DNA of 64,000 nt from Orientallactaga sibirica (Eukaryota; Chordata; Mammalia; Rodentia; Dipodidae), in assembly GCA_036365145.1 (NCBI GenBank), contig JAEOAD010000018.1:9442001-9506000 (forward strand), in the 5' to 3' direction. This document shows, one piece after another, positions 11,087 through 22,959 of the stretch. The translations under genes and the position numbers were made by a program. Each line of letters opens with the position of its first letter. Position 1 is the first letter of the stretch. The notes below the pieces were generated by a model, which was not told the DNA's origin, did no database searches, and saw only the letters and a list, made by a program, of their open reading frames with translations.

Positions 11087-12741
11087 AAATTTTATTCAAA
11101 TATTCAAAGTAATATAAGATAGTTTGCCAACACAGTTTAGAAATAAATCGTATATTTTATTTCAAAACATTATAAGCATAACAAAAACTAGAACACATGC
11201 TAATTTTACATGGAAAATATAACATTAAAAATTAGTAAATGAAACCTTAAAAATATATACAGTGTTTATGGCATTAGCAAAACTTCAAGAATAGTGAAGG
11301 GTCAGATACCTCATGCTAATAATCCATCATGACAAAAAAGATCAAAAGATAAAATGACAGGACTCTATCAATAAGGATATCACTCTCAATCAGGTCTGTG
11401 GCCACCAGTGGTGCTACAGACTCTATATGAAATAGGAAGAGAAGAAAATTCATTTGCTGTAAGAAAAGCTATCATGTCATATTAGCTGAAGATGTGCTTA
11501 AAGGCACTTTTGTTAAAGTTGATCATAAGAGAGGTGACAGCCATTGTAGCATTTTGATCCCTCAGTCTATGCCCAGGTGTGAAGAATATTACTATGAAGA
11601 TAGAGTAAAGTTGTCTTTGTTTGGAGGTTAAATTAGAATGGTTGAAGATTTTCAAAGGGAAGAAAAAAATAAAAACAAGAAAGGAAGGAAAGGAGGGAAG
11701 GAAGGAAAAAGGGAACAAAACTGTCAAAAATAAAGTTATTAGAATTAATAAAGTAAGTGATACTAAATTATCTGGATCCTAGATCTAATATAAACATAGA
11801 AAGTAATATTTGCCTTATATTAATAATATCCAATTTAAAATCTGAAGTTCAAATAATAATAGATGAAGTTCAAATAATAACAGATGCACATATAACACCC
11901 TATGAATAGATTTAAAAAGAAAGCTCTATTATGCATTGAAAATAAAATTTAAAAAATTAGTGGAACATAAAATAAGTCCTGAACTTATAGAAATTATTGT
12001 TTCTGAAATCATATAAATGTCTTTTATTCCACAAGTAATACACTTATGCAATTTACTTAAAATGTTAATTTAACAAGAATAACACAATTTAAAAATATTA
12101 CAAACTATTCCTGAATAGTACAACATATTGACAAAAAAGAAAAAAGACAAAATACACAATAAAGGAGGATGTGCTTTCCCCTTTCCCAAATTTACCCTTT
12201 GCATAAAGCCACAGAATTAAGATTACATGAAAAGCCACACAATAATTCCTGCCTAGTTCAGTGACAAAGCCAGGAATTTCAGAATCTGGGAAGCCAACTT
12301 CAAGCCAGCTTGGACAGTATAGCAAGACCCTGTCCCATAAACAATAATCATAAGAAAGGTAATATTAATTTAGAAATCAATAAAATTAAATGTGGATATA
12401 AATAGTATTCCAATTCCTTAGCAAAATGCTATTTTATTAGCAAATAGCATAACTATAATTAGTTTATTTCTAATCATTAATTTAGAAGGAAACAGTATAA
12501 AAATATGAAATACTTAAAAGGATTATTATATGTAAACATTTAGAAAATATAAGCTATTGAACGAGAAGTTTAAACATATTAAAATTTTGAGTGAAAACAA
12601 ACATTCGAATCAAAGAAGTTTAGAATTGATCCTAATTTGATTATAAAGAATTTATGTTTTTAAAAAGCTAAATATATAATACATAATAGACTACAATATT
12701 TGAAATATATTTCATATATAAACATAAAGGATTAATATTCT
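11087..12741. other. Very AT-rich low-copy DNA
   Basis: About 1.6 kb with no recognised exon, SINE or LINE. Runs of A and T dominate. A short purine-rich stretch (GGAAGGAAAGGAGGGAAGG) lies near 11680-11710. Confidence 0.45.
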
Positions 12742-12966
12742 TTTTAAAATTTTATATATATTTTGGTTTATTTATTTGTAAGCAGAGAGAGATAGAAGAA
12801 AGAGAAGCAGATAGAATAGGTGTCCCAGGTCCTCTACCCACTGAAAACTAACTCCAGATGCATGTGTCATCTTGTGCATCTGGCTTTCATGGGTACTGGG
12901 GAATCAAATCTGGATCCTTAGGCTTCACAGTCAAGCGCCTTAACTGCTAAGCCATCTCTCCAACCT
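12742..12966 (-). mobile_element. tRNA-derived B2-like SINE with TSD
   Basis: Antisense body and head ending ...CCATCTCTCCAACC. AAGGATTAATATTCTT on the left (about 12727-12742) and AAGGTTAATATTCTT on the right (about 12968-12982) form a TSD with a single-base difference. Confidence 0.88.
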
Positions 12967-13283
12967 GAAGGTTAATATTCTTAATCTGCAAATAGTGTCT
13001 TGAGACCAATAGGAAGAACACAAATCATTTCAGAACTTAGGTATGACTTTGAAAGGGCAATTCTCAAGAAATGAAAAAGAAAGTCAGTAATTATATGAGA
13101 AGCTACACAAGCTCTCATAGTCTTGGGAGAAACTACTTAGCCCAGGAACTTTGCCATCTTTAATGCTTTAAGCTAGAATTGTGAGAATATGAAGAAAGGA
13201 ATCATTCTCTACAGCATAGGCAAGAAAAAATTGGCTCCACCAATTCAGAATTGAAACCACTCATGAAAGTAAAGACAGGCTCC

Positions 13284-13434
13284 TTTTTTTTTTTTTGCGA
13301 GGTAGGGTTTCACTCTGGTCCAGGCTGACTTGGAATTCACTATGTAGTCTCAGGGTGGCCTCGAACTCTCGGCGATTCTCCTACCTCTGCCTCCCAAGTG
13401 CTGGGATTAAAGGCGTGCGCCACCATGCCCGGCA
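13284..13434 (-). mobile_element. B1 SINE with TSD
   Basis: Poly-T, then GAGGTAGGGTTTCACTCTGG through AGTGCTGGGATTAAAGGCGT to GCCCGGCA is an antisense B1. It is flanked by ACAGGCTCC at 13275-13283 and at 13435-13443. It is well preserved, hence fairly young. Confidence 0.93.
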
Positions 13435-13444
13435 ACAGGCTCCT

Positions 13445-14810
13445 TTTTAAGTAAGTCCTTCCATGCTAAGTTGAATGTCCTGTTCTAGGAGTGATGCATT
13501 AGCCACTGTCAGTTGTCCAAACATGCATTTGTTTCTTGTGCTTTACAACAAGCAGCCAAATAAATATGAGTTTCCTATGAGCCTGGGCTCAAATTCCTTC
13601 AAGTTACTGACAGGATTATAACATTTGTCAAGTTCTTGCTCTCAGGACTCAGACAAAGAACATTTAAAATATACATATGGAAAGCAAAGGGTTAACCACT
13701 TTCTGCCAACAAGACTCATACACAGAGAGGACCTGAGCCAGGATGCTTCCCTGAGGGCTTCAAACTTGGCCTGAGTGAAGATCAGATGCTTTCTGTTCAG
13801 CATTATTTGCCATCAGCATGACTTGAATTGGAGAATCACTGCTGCCCTTTAAAGGAAATAATTATTTTTACATCAGAGCAATAATTCAATTTAAAGTGAT
13901 ACCAACGTATAGAAATAAGAATATCATGCATTTATAGACACAATTTCATGAATAATAACATTTAGTACATAATTCATGAAGACATAATTATAAGGCCTTT
14001 TTAATATGAAATTGTTAGTTTATCAAATCCCCCAAGACTGGAGGGAATTAGGCACAGTGTTAATGTTAGCACAAGAGTGCCTGTTATGTTTTATTCTAAG
14101 TCACTCACTTGCCTAGAGAAACCTGTGGTTTAGTTTTTGGGAATCCGGTTGGCAAAGAATTATCCAATAGTACACCTTTTCAGAGTATGAGGCAACCCTA
14201 CAGGGACACTTTGAACAACACAAGAATCTAATACCCAACTTTGCGTAGTAGAACATTGTCCATTGCTGCTGGCTAGTCAGGTACTCAACTAACTTTAAGA
14301 TCACCAATGACTTTGCTTTCATCGTTCCCTATCTTATTTGCTAATATTTCCAGTTATTTCTTCTTTCTTTCTGAGGAAGAGTAAGATCATAAGGAAGATC
14401 AAACTCAGATCAGTCAATTACATCTACTTGTCAGTCACTGAAAGTCTAGGATGAAGGGCTGGTGAGGAAGAATCAGAGACAATTTGGGGGATTAGCTGTG
14501 AATTTCTACTACCTTTGCACTTCTACTTTCCATTAACATGAATAATTGAGAATTTAGAATCTAAGTAACTGCAAGGCTTGTGATATGTGGAGCTGGAGTG
14601 TCACTATGAGAAGTCCTACCAACCTTTACTACTGACAGTGGAGGAAACACGGAACCCCACTCTACACAGCTTACTAAAAGCAGATATTTCCAGATAATCA
14701 GCTCTTTGCCTGTAACACCATGAAAAACATCTAAACCCAAATTTATTTATTATTTAATAATCTAATGGAATTTAGCACAATACTTCCAAAATAATGAAGT
14801 TTCAAAAGGA
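13445..14810. other. Low-copy DNA, no gene recognised
   Basis: No exon or nameable repeat is visible. Open frames (for example 14113-14322 minus) lack any supporting feature. Confidence 0.4.
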
Positions 14811-14814
14811 ATAG

Positions 14815-15010
14815 AGTGTAGTGGAAAAATTCCTAGGATTCAGAAAGCTTAATGTCACAGAACGTTGTGCTCTTAGGCAAACATCCTAACTTCATTGAAT
14901 TTAGTTTCCTTGCCTACAATAAAGGGATAGTTATCCTTGTCATGGCTATTTTGAAGTGTTTTGAGAGTTAGATAACATAACAATAACAAAAATAGCACAG
15001 GAATGCTAAT
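14815..15010 (+). mobile_element. MIR SINE
   Basis: Follows the MIR order: GTGTAGTGGAAAAATTCC, GTGCTCTTAGGCAAACATCC, GAATTTAGTTTCCTTGCC, AATAAAGGGATAG, then TTTTGAGAGTTAGATAACAT. It is old and diverged. Confidence 0.7.
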
Positions 15011-15029
15011 ACCTAGGCTGGCTTCTATC

Positions 15030-15175
15030 TTGCCAGAGTATTAAATGCTTCGCATTTCATCCTCTTATCAACTTTATGACTCAGAAAAAACTTGAGGACT
15101 TGAAAACTAAATCCCAGAACAGTTAAATAACATATTAATGTTTACATGACAAGTATGTCGTTAACTGTGTAAATT
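15030..15175 (+). mobile_element. Second MIR-like fragment
   Basis: TTTCATCCTCTTATCAACTT, CTTGAGGACTTGAAAACTAA and CAGAACAGTTAAATAACAT follow the MIR core and 3' order. It lies in tandem with the MIR before it. Confidence 0.5.
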
Positions 15176-15656
15176 AATATGAAAGATAGTCTTGCTCCAT
15201 CACTGCTAAGAAAGCTCCCGACTTCTGTTTGACTTAAGTGGAAATAGTATTTCTAGATGCTGTTGAGGATATACCTTCTGAAAATGAGTGAGTCAGAAAG
15301 AGCATGGGAGATCTCTCAGGCTCAGCTGATATTTTAAGACTTCAGTCAGAGGAATAGCAAACTGAAAGAAATGGGACAGTTAAGAGATTATCTAAGGAAC
15401 CAATAAGTTGTCTGGATCTAAGACCCCCCCCAGACACCTGATGTTGCATGCAAGTCAGATGCTTTTAGAAATCTACAGTAGCATGAGGACCTTGCACACA
15501 ATCCTTCATTTGCTTTCAAGCACAGATCTTGGTGAGTCTGCAGAAGGAGAAAAAGAAGTTAGGTAGAATTCTTCTCTTTATCTAAAATATATTTGTTAAT
15601 AGATGGTTCATATGACATTCAACTTCAAAACTGAGAAAGACTTTACAAATAAGCCC

Positions 15657-15814
15657 TAAAATTAGGTGTGGTGGTACACACTGTCAATCTTACCACTCAG
15701 GAGGCAGAGGTGAGAGGGTTGTTGTGAGTTTGAGGCCACCCTGAGACTACGTAGGGATTTCAAGGTCAGCCTTGACTAGAGTGAGAATCTACCTAAAAAA
15801 AAAAAAAAAAAAAA
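15657..15814 (+). mobile_element. B1 SINE
   Basis: TTAGGTGTGGTGGTACACAC, CTCAGGAGGCAGAGG, GTGAGTTTGAGGCCACCC and GAGTGAGAATCTACC are followed by about 20 A. It stands directly before the ID-like tandem array. Confidence 0.9.
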
Positions 15815-15836
15815 GGAAGCTCTAGAGTTGGCTCTG

Positions 15837-16050
15837 AGCTCTTGGTATACCTCTGCTTGTCATGCACAAGGCTCTGGGCTCTATGCAGCTCTGTGGTATA
15901 CCCCTGCCTGCCTGGCATGTACTAGGATCTGGGATCTATGTAGCTCTGTGATATACTACTGCCTGTCTGTCTGGCATGTATAAGACACTGGGGTCAATGC
16001 AGCTCTGTGGCATACCCCTGCCTTCCTGGCATGCACAAGGCGCTGGGATC
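15837..16050 (+). repeat. ID-like tandem array, four units of 50-59 bp
   Basis: Units begin with AGCTCT(G/T)TGGTATAC at 15837, 15887, 15942 and 16001, each followed by CTGCC...GGCATG(C/T)A...AAG..CTGGG. This resembles the core of the tRNA-Ala-derived ID SINE (AGCTCAGTGGTAGAGC...GCATGCACAAGGCCCTGGG) repeated head to tail. The last unit is truncated. Confidence 0.7.
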
Positions 16051-16054
16051 ATTT

Positions 16055-18130
16055 CCTAGAGTTGGAAAAAAAATCTTAAGAAAAAAATGAGGCTTTGGCA
16101 TTAAGAATAATTATACAATGGAATTGTTTCATTAATTTGCCTCACTTTACATGTATTAAACCCAATGCCCAGAAGTACTTTCTGTTCAGGAACCAGCTAA
16201 GCATTGTTCACTCCCCATCAATATACGTATTTATTTATAATTTGCTAATTTTCTGGGTATTCATTAATATGAGCAGTCTACTAGGCATGCACATGATAAT
16301 CTAAGTCAGAATTTATGTCTTCCATAATGTACATGGATACCAGGTAAATAAACCAGAGTAATTTGGCATGGAATGAGTATCAGGGTGTTCTATAAAACAG
16401 AGCTTGGAAGTTTCTGTCTAAAGTTCAGTCTAGCACATTGAGTCACAGACATGCTTATTTATTTGTATATTGTTTCTGGGTGTTTTCTTGCTATAATTAT
16501 AGAGTTGATTACTTATGACAGAGTGTAGCCACATAGCTCTTCATTATATATGTATATTCCTTACTTTAGAAGCCAAAAGACATTTTGTGAAGGTGGGAAG
16601 GTCAAAAAGACTATCCATTTCAACAATAAAATTAACTAAAAAGTTTTCAGTACACTCGATCCCCTCTATCCCTATCCCCAGAGATTCTCATTCAGTGTTG
16701 TAATAATAAGTCAGGGGTACCATTCCCATAAGGCCTCCAATATCATGTGAGCTGAGAATGTCATTATGCAACCACAGCAGAGAAAGTTTCCTCTAGACAA
16801 AGTGACACCTTGAGTGAGACCTAGAAGAAAGATATCAGGAGCCAGGCACAGAGAAAGAGAAAGAACTTCTGCATATATAAGGATCCAGAGCAGAGAGAAG
16901 GCCTGGCCTATCTCCCAGCTTCTGTCATCTCTATAGATGGAGAACTAGTGGCAAGGAGGGGAGGTGGAAAGGAAATCAGATATAATCATGAAAGTTTGTA
17001 TTCATGTTTGAAATTTACTTTCAAAGCAGCGTGGAAGAAACATAACTCAAGATTTTTAAGCAGATCAGGCAACATGGCCAAATTTGCATTAGGATATTGT
17101 ATGAGGTATTGTATAAGATGAGGACAGGGTACAAGTGTGGCAATGCTGCAAGGAGCCAAGGTATGGACAGAAAACTGGAGTCTAAACTCAGACCTTTTAA
17201 GACCCTTTACCATGTGCCTGAGTTAGGATCTGAAGAGGGCATCCTGACTCTGGGGCAGTATGTGTAACAGTCATATGCTCCTGCCATTACTCAGTACCTT
17301 TCTGCCTTGACTCTTCTTTGCCCCTTGACAGTATTTGAGCAAATCTCATTCCTACATGCGATGAGCTAGTTGAGGAAGTGTCTATGTTTTGGCCATCTCT
17401 CCTTTCCTCTCATTTTTGTATTGCAGAAGAGTGCTTCCACACATGCGAGGTACTAAAAAATAAGCTGTTAAACTATAAACCTCTACTTGTAGGGGAAAAC
17501 AGTGATTGTCACAAGACTAGTGAGCTCAACAGCAGGAGAGCTCAGTATAGCAACAAAGATATCAAAGAGATTTACCAAGTGACCTGGGCCTGTCTACTTC
17601 CTGAGAATGCAGGTTAGACCACAGGGGTCTCAAACTGGCCTCTACCATCTATCTGCTTTGTACTGACAAGTGCTCAGACAAGGTTCACCCATTCATATTG
17701 AACAGTGCCAGGGTTCAAATGTTGTCAAGCAAACAGAGGCTCCCTCTCCCTGGACTCAATTCAGCAGTACTACTCACAAATTTCATTCTTTTTTTTTTTT
17801 TTTAAAAAGCTCTTCCTGGGATAGTTATTATTCTTGTTATAGTTTACTTCTCTATCTTAATGAGAGCCAAACTGAAAACCTTCTGGTCATAAGAGGACTG
17901 TACTACCCTGTTCTGTTAGCAGTGCATCCAGTTGGGTGATGTTTGTACAAAGAATTCTACTTATTTCTTGTGTGGTCCATGTGAAGAAAGCAGGCATATG
18001 TATGCAATTTTTAAAGAAGCAAGGTAGATTTCCTTTCATCTTTTTTGTTAGTGAAGTCTTAAATATTGCAAAATTCTCTGGTTTACATAGTCCCTTTTCT
18101 ATTGCTAGTGCACAGAGCCTTTGCTTAGTT
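16055..18130. other. Low-copy DNA, no gene recognised
   Basis: Two kilobases without a nameable young repeat. The part at about 16840-17220 (ATTTTTAAGCAGATCAGGCA...AATTTGCATTAGG) may be a very old mammalian repeat on the plus strand. The short open frames have no domain support. Confidence 0.4.
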
Positions 18131-18179
18131 TAGAGTAATTCAAAAGGCGGGGGATGGGGGACAATAGTGCAAACAGCAT

Positions 18180-18520
18180 ACTGTTCAGAACCATCACTCG
18201 GCTTGAAGACATATGTAGCTACAGAAGGCTGAACAGATCATAGTGGCTTAAGGGACTCGAAGATAAAAGAGCTGGCATCAGTGATCTGGACCCTAGAGAC
18301 CTGCCTGCTGTCTACATACACCCTGCCTACATACTGATCTGGACCCCAGAGAGCAGCCTGCTGCCTATATAGATCTTGCAACCTTCCGCTCTGCTGTCTT
18401 GCCTCTTTCCCTTGCCTTTTTCCCTCCCTTCCTTCCCTCCCACCTTTCTCACTTTCTTTTATTTTTCCTTATTTGCAGTTCCTTAGTAAACCTTGTGATA
18501 TTAGAACAGAAAAAGCAAAT
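18180..18520 (+). mobile_element. Possible LTR fragment with internal duplication
   Basis: TGATCTGGACC(C/T)(T/C)AGAGA..(G)CCTGCTG is repeated at about 18280 and 18337. A pyrimidine-rich stretch and TTAGTAAACCTTGTG follow. Duplicated U3-like units before a promoter-like block are common in rodent ERV LTRs. No termini were found. Confidence 0.3.
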
Positions 18521-18873
18521 GGGAGAATGTGTGGGTTCAAGCCTTATAGCTGCACTTATTTTATATACATGAAATGGAAGCTAACAGAGCTAAAGCTTTG
18601 ATTTTAACAGTTAAAAAAATCATAAAACCAAAATACTCCTAAGAGTGTAAGGTGGGTGGTTGGTAAAAATCAGTTGCCTGCATCCATAGACAAACCAAGT
18701 GCACACAGACAGAGGCTGGCACTTTTGGAGCTATGGATGAGAGGACCACTCTCTGTATCCCAATGAATACTAATTTTTAACTTTGGGGATAAAGAAAAAA
18801 ATAAATAATATGCTAAAGAGTCAGTGCCCAATGAAGTTGTTTGTAAAAGTATGTTCTTAATAAAACAATCTTT

Positions 18874-20082
18874 CTTTATTTAATGAAATTTTTTTTATTG
18901 ACAACTTCTATACTTACATACAAAAACATATATTTCCCTCCCCTCCCCCATTCCCCTTTAGAACTCCAATCTCCAGCGTATCCCCTCCCTCTCTCCATTA
19001 GTCTCTCTTTTAATTTTATGTCATCATCTTTTTCTTCTATTTTGAGGGTCTTGCGAAGGTATTGCTAGGCACTGCAAGGTTATGGTTATCGAGGCCAATT
19101 TCTGTCTGGGCAGTTGCATTGTAAGAGGTCATACCCTTCCTTTGGCTCTTCCATTCTATCCGCACCCTCTTCCGCAATGGTCCCTGAGCCTTGGAGGGTG
19201 TGACAGAGGTGTTTCAGAGCTGGGCACTCCTCCATCCCTTCTTCTCAGCACTTTGTTGCCTTTTGGATCATCCCAGTGGTCATCACCATCTGAAAAGAGA
19301 AGCTTCTCTAACCAGAGGTAAGAGTGGCGTTAATATGTGAATATGAACATCAAGTGTAGTGCTTTCAGGGTAGCTTGGTGGGAATAATATATACATTTAA
19401 CCAGACAAGCGCAGGCTTTATACCCCTAAGACTCATGACCTCCCCTGCCATAGACTTTTGCTTAGGTTTTTCAGTACCAGGTATGTATTCCCTCCCATAG
19501 AGAGGGCCTTCAGTCCAATTATGGAGCAGTTGGTAACCCCAAGATCAGACATGCCGCTATTGCACCTGTTCAGTCATTGGGCCTGTATGGCCAAACTTGA
19601 ATTTTCAGTGTCCACTGTTTTCACTGCTGATGACCTCTGTCTCCCATAGGGCTGCATGCACTACAGCTTTTTTCCAGCTTTCAGTTGGCTGGTCTACAGG
19701 GAGAAGGTTTTCTGCTCAGCACAGCTTGTTTTCTCAGTGACCTTGCCTCTCAGGCAAGAGATATCTTCAGCAATAGAGTCTTATCATCTGTTTCTCAAGG
19801 GAAACCAAGGGCTTTGGCAATAGCCTTTAATGGGAAGGATTTAAGATGGTATTGAACATATGTAAGTAGAAGAACAGATTACAGGGAGGGGAATGGCCTA
19901 AGTGAGGCCATGGGAAGAGAATTAGTAAAACAAGGGCTGGGGGAGGGCCAATCAAAATTCAAGATAGTGTGAATAAGATTCATGTAAACCTACTTTTTTG
20001 AATAATGGCACATCCAGAAGCTGTAGACTGGTCCTAGAAAATTTTCAGTGCCTGGGATGGGATACCTTCCAGTGAGTTGTTG
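18874..20082 (-). mobile_element. Family A L1-like unit (~1.2 kb), 5'-inverted, with 12-bp TSD
   Basis: The left part, 18874 to about 19832, is antisense to the family A copy at 42457-43678 and begins with the poly-T/AATAAA-complement end. The right part, about 19833-20082, is sense to the first 230 bp of that copy. AAAACAATCTTT flanks it at 18862-18873 and 20083-20094. The inverted segment reaches the same 5' sequence (ACATATGTAAGTAG) where the uninverted copy starts. No intact ORF. Confidence 0.9.
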
Positions 20083-20099
20083 AAAACAATCTTTTTTCT

Positions 20100-20265
20100 A
20101 GTTCTCATTTAGAGTTCCATAACCTTAGGCTGGTCACTCAAACACTTTGAGTCCCAGCTTTTAAACAGTGCCAATAATGGCATGTAACAGGCTGTTAAGA
20201 CATTCAATAAGGAAACTAGTGTCAACTTCTCTGTAACTTGAATAAATTTGAAACATATAATTAAA
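20100..20265 (+). mobile_element. MIR-like fragment
   Basis: TTCCATAACCTTAGGCTGG, CACTCAAACACTTTGAGTCC and GCCAATAATGGCATG correspond to the MIR 'CCTTGGGCAAGTCAC...CTGAGCCTCAG' block. It is diverged. Confidence 0.5.
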
Positions 20266-20299
20266 ACATTCAGTCTACATAACATGTTAACAAGAGATA

Positions 20300-20690
20300 C
20301 AAAGTGGCCTTACCAATTAAGTATCAACTACATGATGAGCACTGTAGTAGGAATGTTTACTACTTAAGATCTCTAATTATACCATGAACCCTCTATAGGG
20401 TGTAAGATCTTTTTTATTAAATTGACACCAGAACTATATCATTGGTTCATGGCAGTTAACATTTATTCTGCCCTTACTACATATCATATATTAAACACTT
20501 TGAGCATTTTATTTCATTTAACATTCTCATCAGCCCTAACATAGTTTAGTACAATTGTCTTCATTTTGCAGGTGAGGAAATGGAGGGGCAGTGAGTAAGT
20601 CACTTGTTCTAAATCACACAACTACTAAATGATAAAATAATATTTGAAGGCAAATAGTCTGTGTCCAAAACCTGCAATTTTACCCAAAAT
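20300..20690 (+). mobile_element. MIR copies in tandem (clear copy 20450-20690)
   Basis: The clear copy reads TTAACATTTATTCTGCCC..TACTACATATCATATATTAAACACTTT, TTTCATTTAACATTCTCATC, TTGCAGGTGAGGAAATGGAG, GTAAGTCACTTGTTCTAAAT and CACACAACTACTAAATG. This is the canonical MIR order. A weaker copy in the same direction precedes it (20300-20430). Confidence 0.75.
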
Positions 20691-20699
20691 ATGTGGCAA

Positions 20700-21355
20700 A
20701 GCAATGAATTGAGGCCATAACTGATATATTCACTTGAAATTATAAACTTCTGAGATGACTTCATGAGATTCAGTACTACCTATGCTTATTGCATTGTTTA
20801 CAAAAGCAATGGGTATATTATTTATTCCAATAAATTCCATTAAGAAAAATATTACCCTTAACATAGAGGTGACTAATCTGCCACCATTCATTACATTACT
20901 CTGAAACTGGGTCTGTAAGTTGGGTTTGAATACTTATGCATCGATTTAAATTATACATGTACTTTCATAATTAAGAGCTGCTATGTAATATTTCCTCTCT
21001 GTGGAGTGCAGCAATTAAAAGACATAGTAATCCAATATCCAAAATAATTAAAATGTGATGCTAAATTATTACTGATATGGGTTTATAGTCACAAAAGGCC
21101 CTAAGTCTTTCTAGGAACTCATGTGGTCATATTTTCTCTTTCTAATTTTCTCCTCCTACCTTTTAAGACACATTCCATATCATCAATCTCAATCAACACA
21201 AATTTATCCCAGTTTGTGTGTTCTTTAACCAGAGTGCTGCCACAGAACAACTGAGGAATCAGCACAGAAGAAGTAAAGCAAAAATAAATAAAATATTATG
21301 AAAATGCAAGGGAATATTTAGCCTAGTAGTGTGGGGTCATACACTATGCATATAT
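20700..21355. other. Low-copy AT-rich DNA
   Basis: No gene and no nameable repeat. Confidence 0.4.
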
Positions 21356-21702
21356 ATACACAAACATACTTTGTATGTGTATGTGGTGTGTGTGTGTGTG
21401 TGTGTGTACGTGGGCATGCATATGACACAGCACAGGTGAATGTGGAGGTCAGAGGACAACTTTGAGGTACTGGTCCTCATCTTATTTAAGACAAATTCTC
21501 TCTTGTTTTGTTGCTGCCAACGCTAGGTTGAACAATGAGCTTGAGGATTCTCCTGAATGTGCTTTGCATTGCATAGGTACATTGAAATTACAGATACATG
21601 TGCTACTTGCATCCAGCTTTATGTAGGTTCTGGGGATCATTACTTTGATCATTATTTGTGCAGCAAGCACTTTTAACCACAGAACCATTTCTAGAGCCGT
21701 TA
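21356..21702 (-). mobile_element. B4-like SINE, antisense
   Basis: The TG-rich start (complement of the CA-rich B4 tail) is followed by GAATGTGGAGGTCAGAGGAC, a B1-like middle and the antisense tRNA head TTTTAACCACAGAACCATTTC. The order matches B4 on the minus strand. Confidence 0.7.
21386..21407 (+). repeat. (TG)n microsatellite
   Basis: TG run within the tail of the antisense B4. Confidence 0.9.
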
Positions 21703-21806
21703 ACATATACTTTTATGTACATGCCATGTCTATACAAATGCAGACACATACTCAATTTTAAAATTCACTTGTAAAGTGTATGAAATACACTTACTTAAAA
21801 TGTTTA

Positions 21807-21914
21807 CATTGGAGTTCTAAAGTGGAATGGGAGGAGGGGAGGGAAATATGTGTTTTTTGTATGTAAGTATAGAAGTTATTAATAAAAATAATAATAATTA
21901 AAAGAAAAAAGAAA
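21807..21914 (+). mobile_element. Family A, 108-bp 3' remnant with TSD
   Basis: Holds only the terminal ~100 bp of family A (TGGAGTTCTAAAGTGGAATG...GTATGTAAGTATAG) and an A-rich tail. AAAATGTTTA flanks it at 21797-21806 and 21915-21924. It is a severely 5'-truncated insertion. Confidence 0.88.
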
Positions 21915-21924
21915 AAAATGTTTA

Positions 21925-22955
21925 ATAGTTTATAATATTTAGTATTATATAAACACAGTGAACTTAAAATTTGTGGAAACTGTGATCAGCTTTGCCTGTT
22001 TTCTCAACCACCTAAATTGCCCATGAGGTGGAAAAGCTCTGAGGTTCATTTCTGTGTGTTTGCTGACAGGCAGAGCCAACAAAAGAAACCAGCCTTCCCT
22101 TCAGTTGAAGGAAGGCTCTTTCCTGGCCAGCAGTGAATAGGGAGGCCCAAACTATCTAATTGAGCAATCGTGTGTCAGCAAAGGATTGTATAAAGCCAGT
22201 GGGACATATTTCATTCTGCTTTTCACATTTTTCTCCCTCTCTCCTTTTTCCTAGAAGAGACTTTCGTCTGGCTTTGAAAGATGCTAATGGAGTGCTATTA
22301 GTCCAGGAAGAAAATTGCCCTGGAGAATGGTAATGATTTCACTGCCAGAGTGACATCAAACCAGACCATTTAAGAATAATAGGGTTTTAGTTCCTGTAGA
22401 GAGTCAGAATTTGGAGATAAAGAGCAAGTGAAAGTCCCATGACATGCAAGACAGAAAGACAAAACAAGTATCAGAACTTATTTGCTTGTTGAATTTGTGT
22501 GTGAGGCTATCCTCAACCTCTCCTGATCTCTAGTTCAAAGATGGAAATTAAATATTTAAGGCTGCTTTAGCTTTTTCCTTGGGCTATTTTTGCAGCAGCA
22601 TTAGGAATAAAAGGATTCTTCAGACAAAAAAAATGGAATATTCCTCTGTAAATCCAATGCTTATTACAGATTTATCTACAAGTTTCTTAAATCTGACACA
22701 TGTATAGGTAGTTGGGCTTGATAGTTTAATTAAAAAAAAAAAAACAGTAAATGAACAAGGGTAGTGCAATTTCCACAATGTGATTGTATGTAATTAGTAA
22801 ACCATATTTAGACTTCTTAGAACTTTCATTCTAAGATGTATTAAAGAGCTGGAGAACATTGAGTTGTTTGAGGAGGCTAATAATAATAAGTTACACATTA
22901 GTGGGCTTTCAGCAAGTTTTTCAGTATATGAATTCTAAGCTGGAAATAGTGCTTT
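21925..22955. other. Low-copy DNA with mixed composition, no gene recognised
   Basis: This is the largest block without an obvious repeat that is not simply AT-rich. The 22000-22400 part has balanced composition, a palindrome at 22091-22117 and a pyrimidine tract followed by CCTAG near 22230-22255 that resembles a splice acceptor. No reading frame follows it, so no exon is called. It is a candidate conserved non-coding segment. Confidence 0.4.
22091..22117. repeat. 27-bp near-perfect palindrome
   Basis: The arms AGCCTTCC and GGAAGGCT enclose TTCA-GT-TGAA with one unpaired C on the left. It could form a hairpin or a symmetrical protein-binding site. Confidence 0.8.
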
Positions 22956-22959
22956 AGCC

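Noticed and set aside
22230..22330. Pyrimidine tract plus CCTAG resembling a splice acceptor
   Set aside because: No open, conserved-looking exon or donor site follows that I could support.
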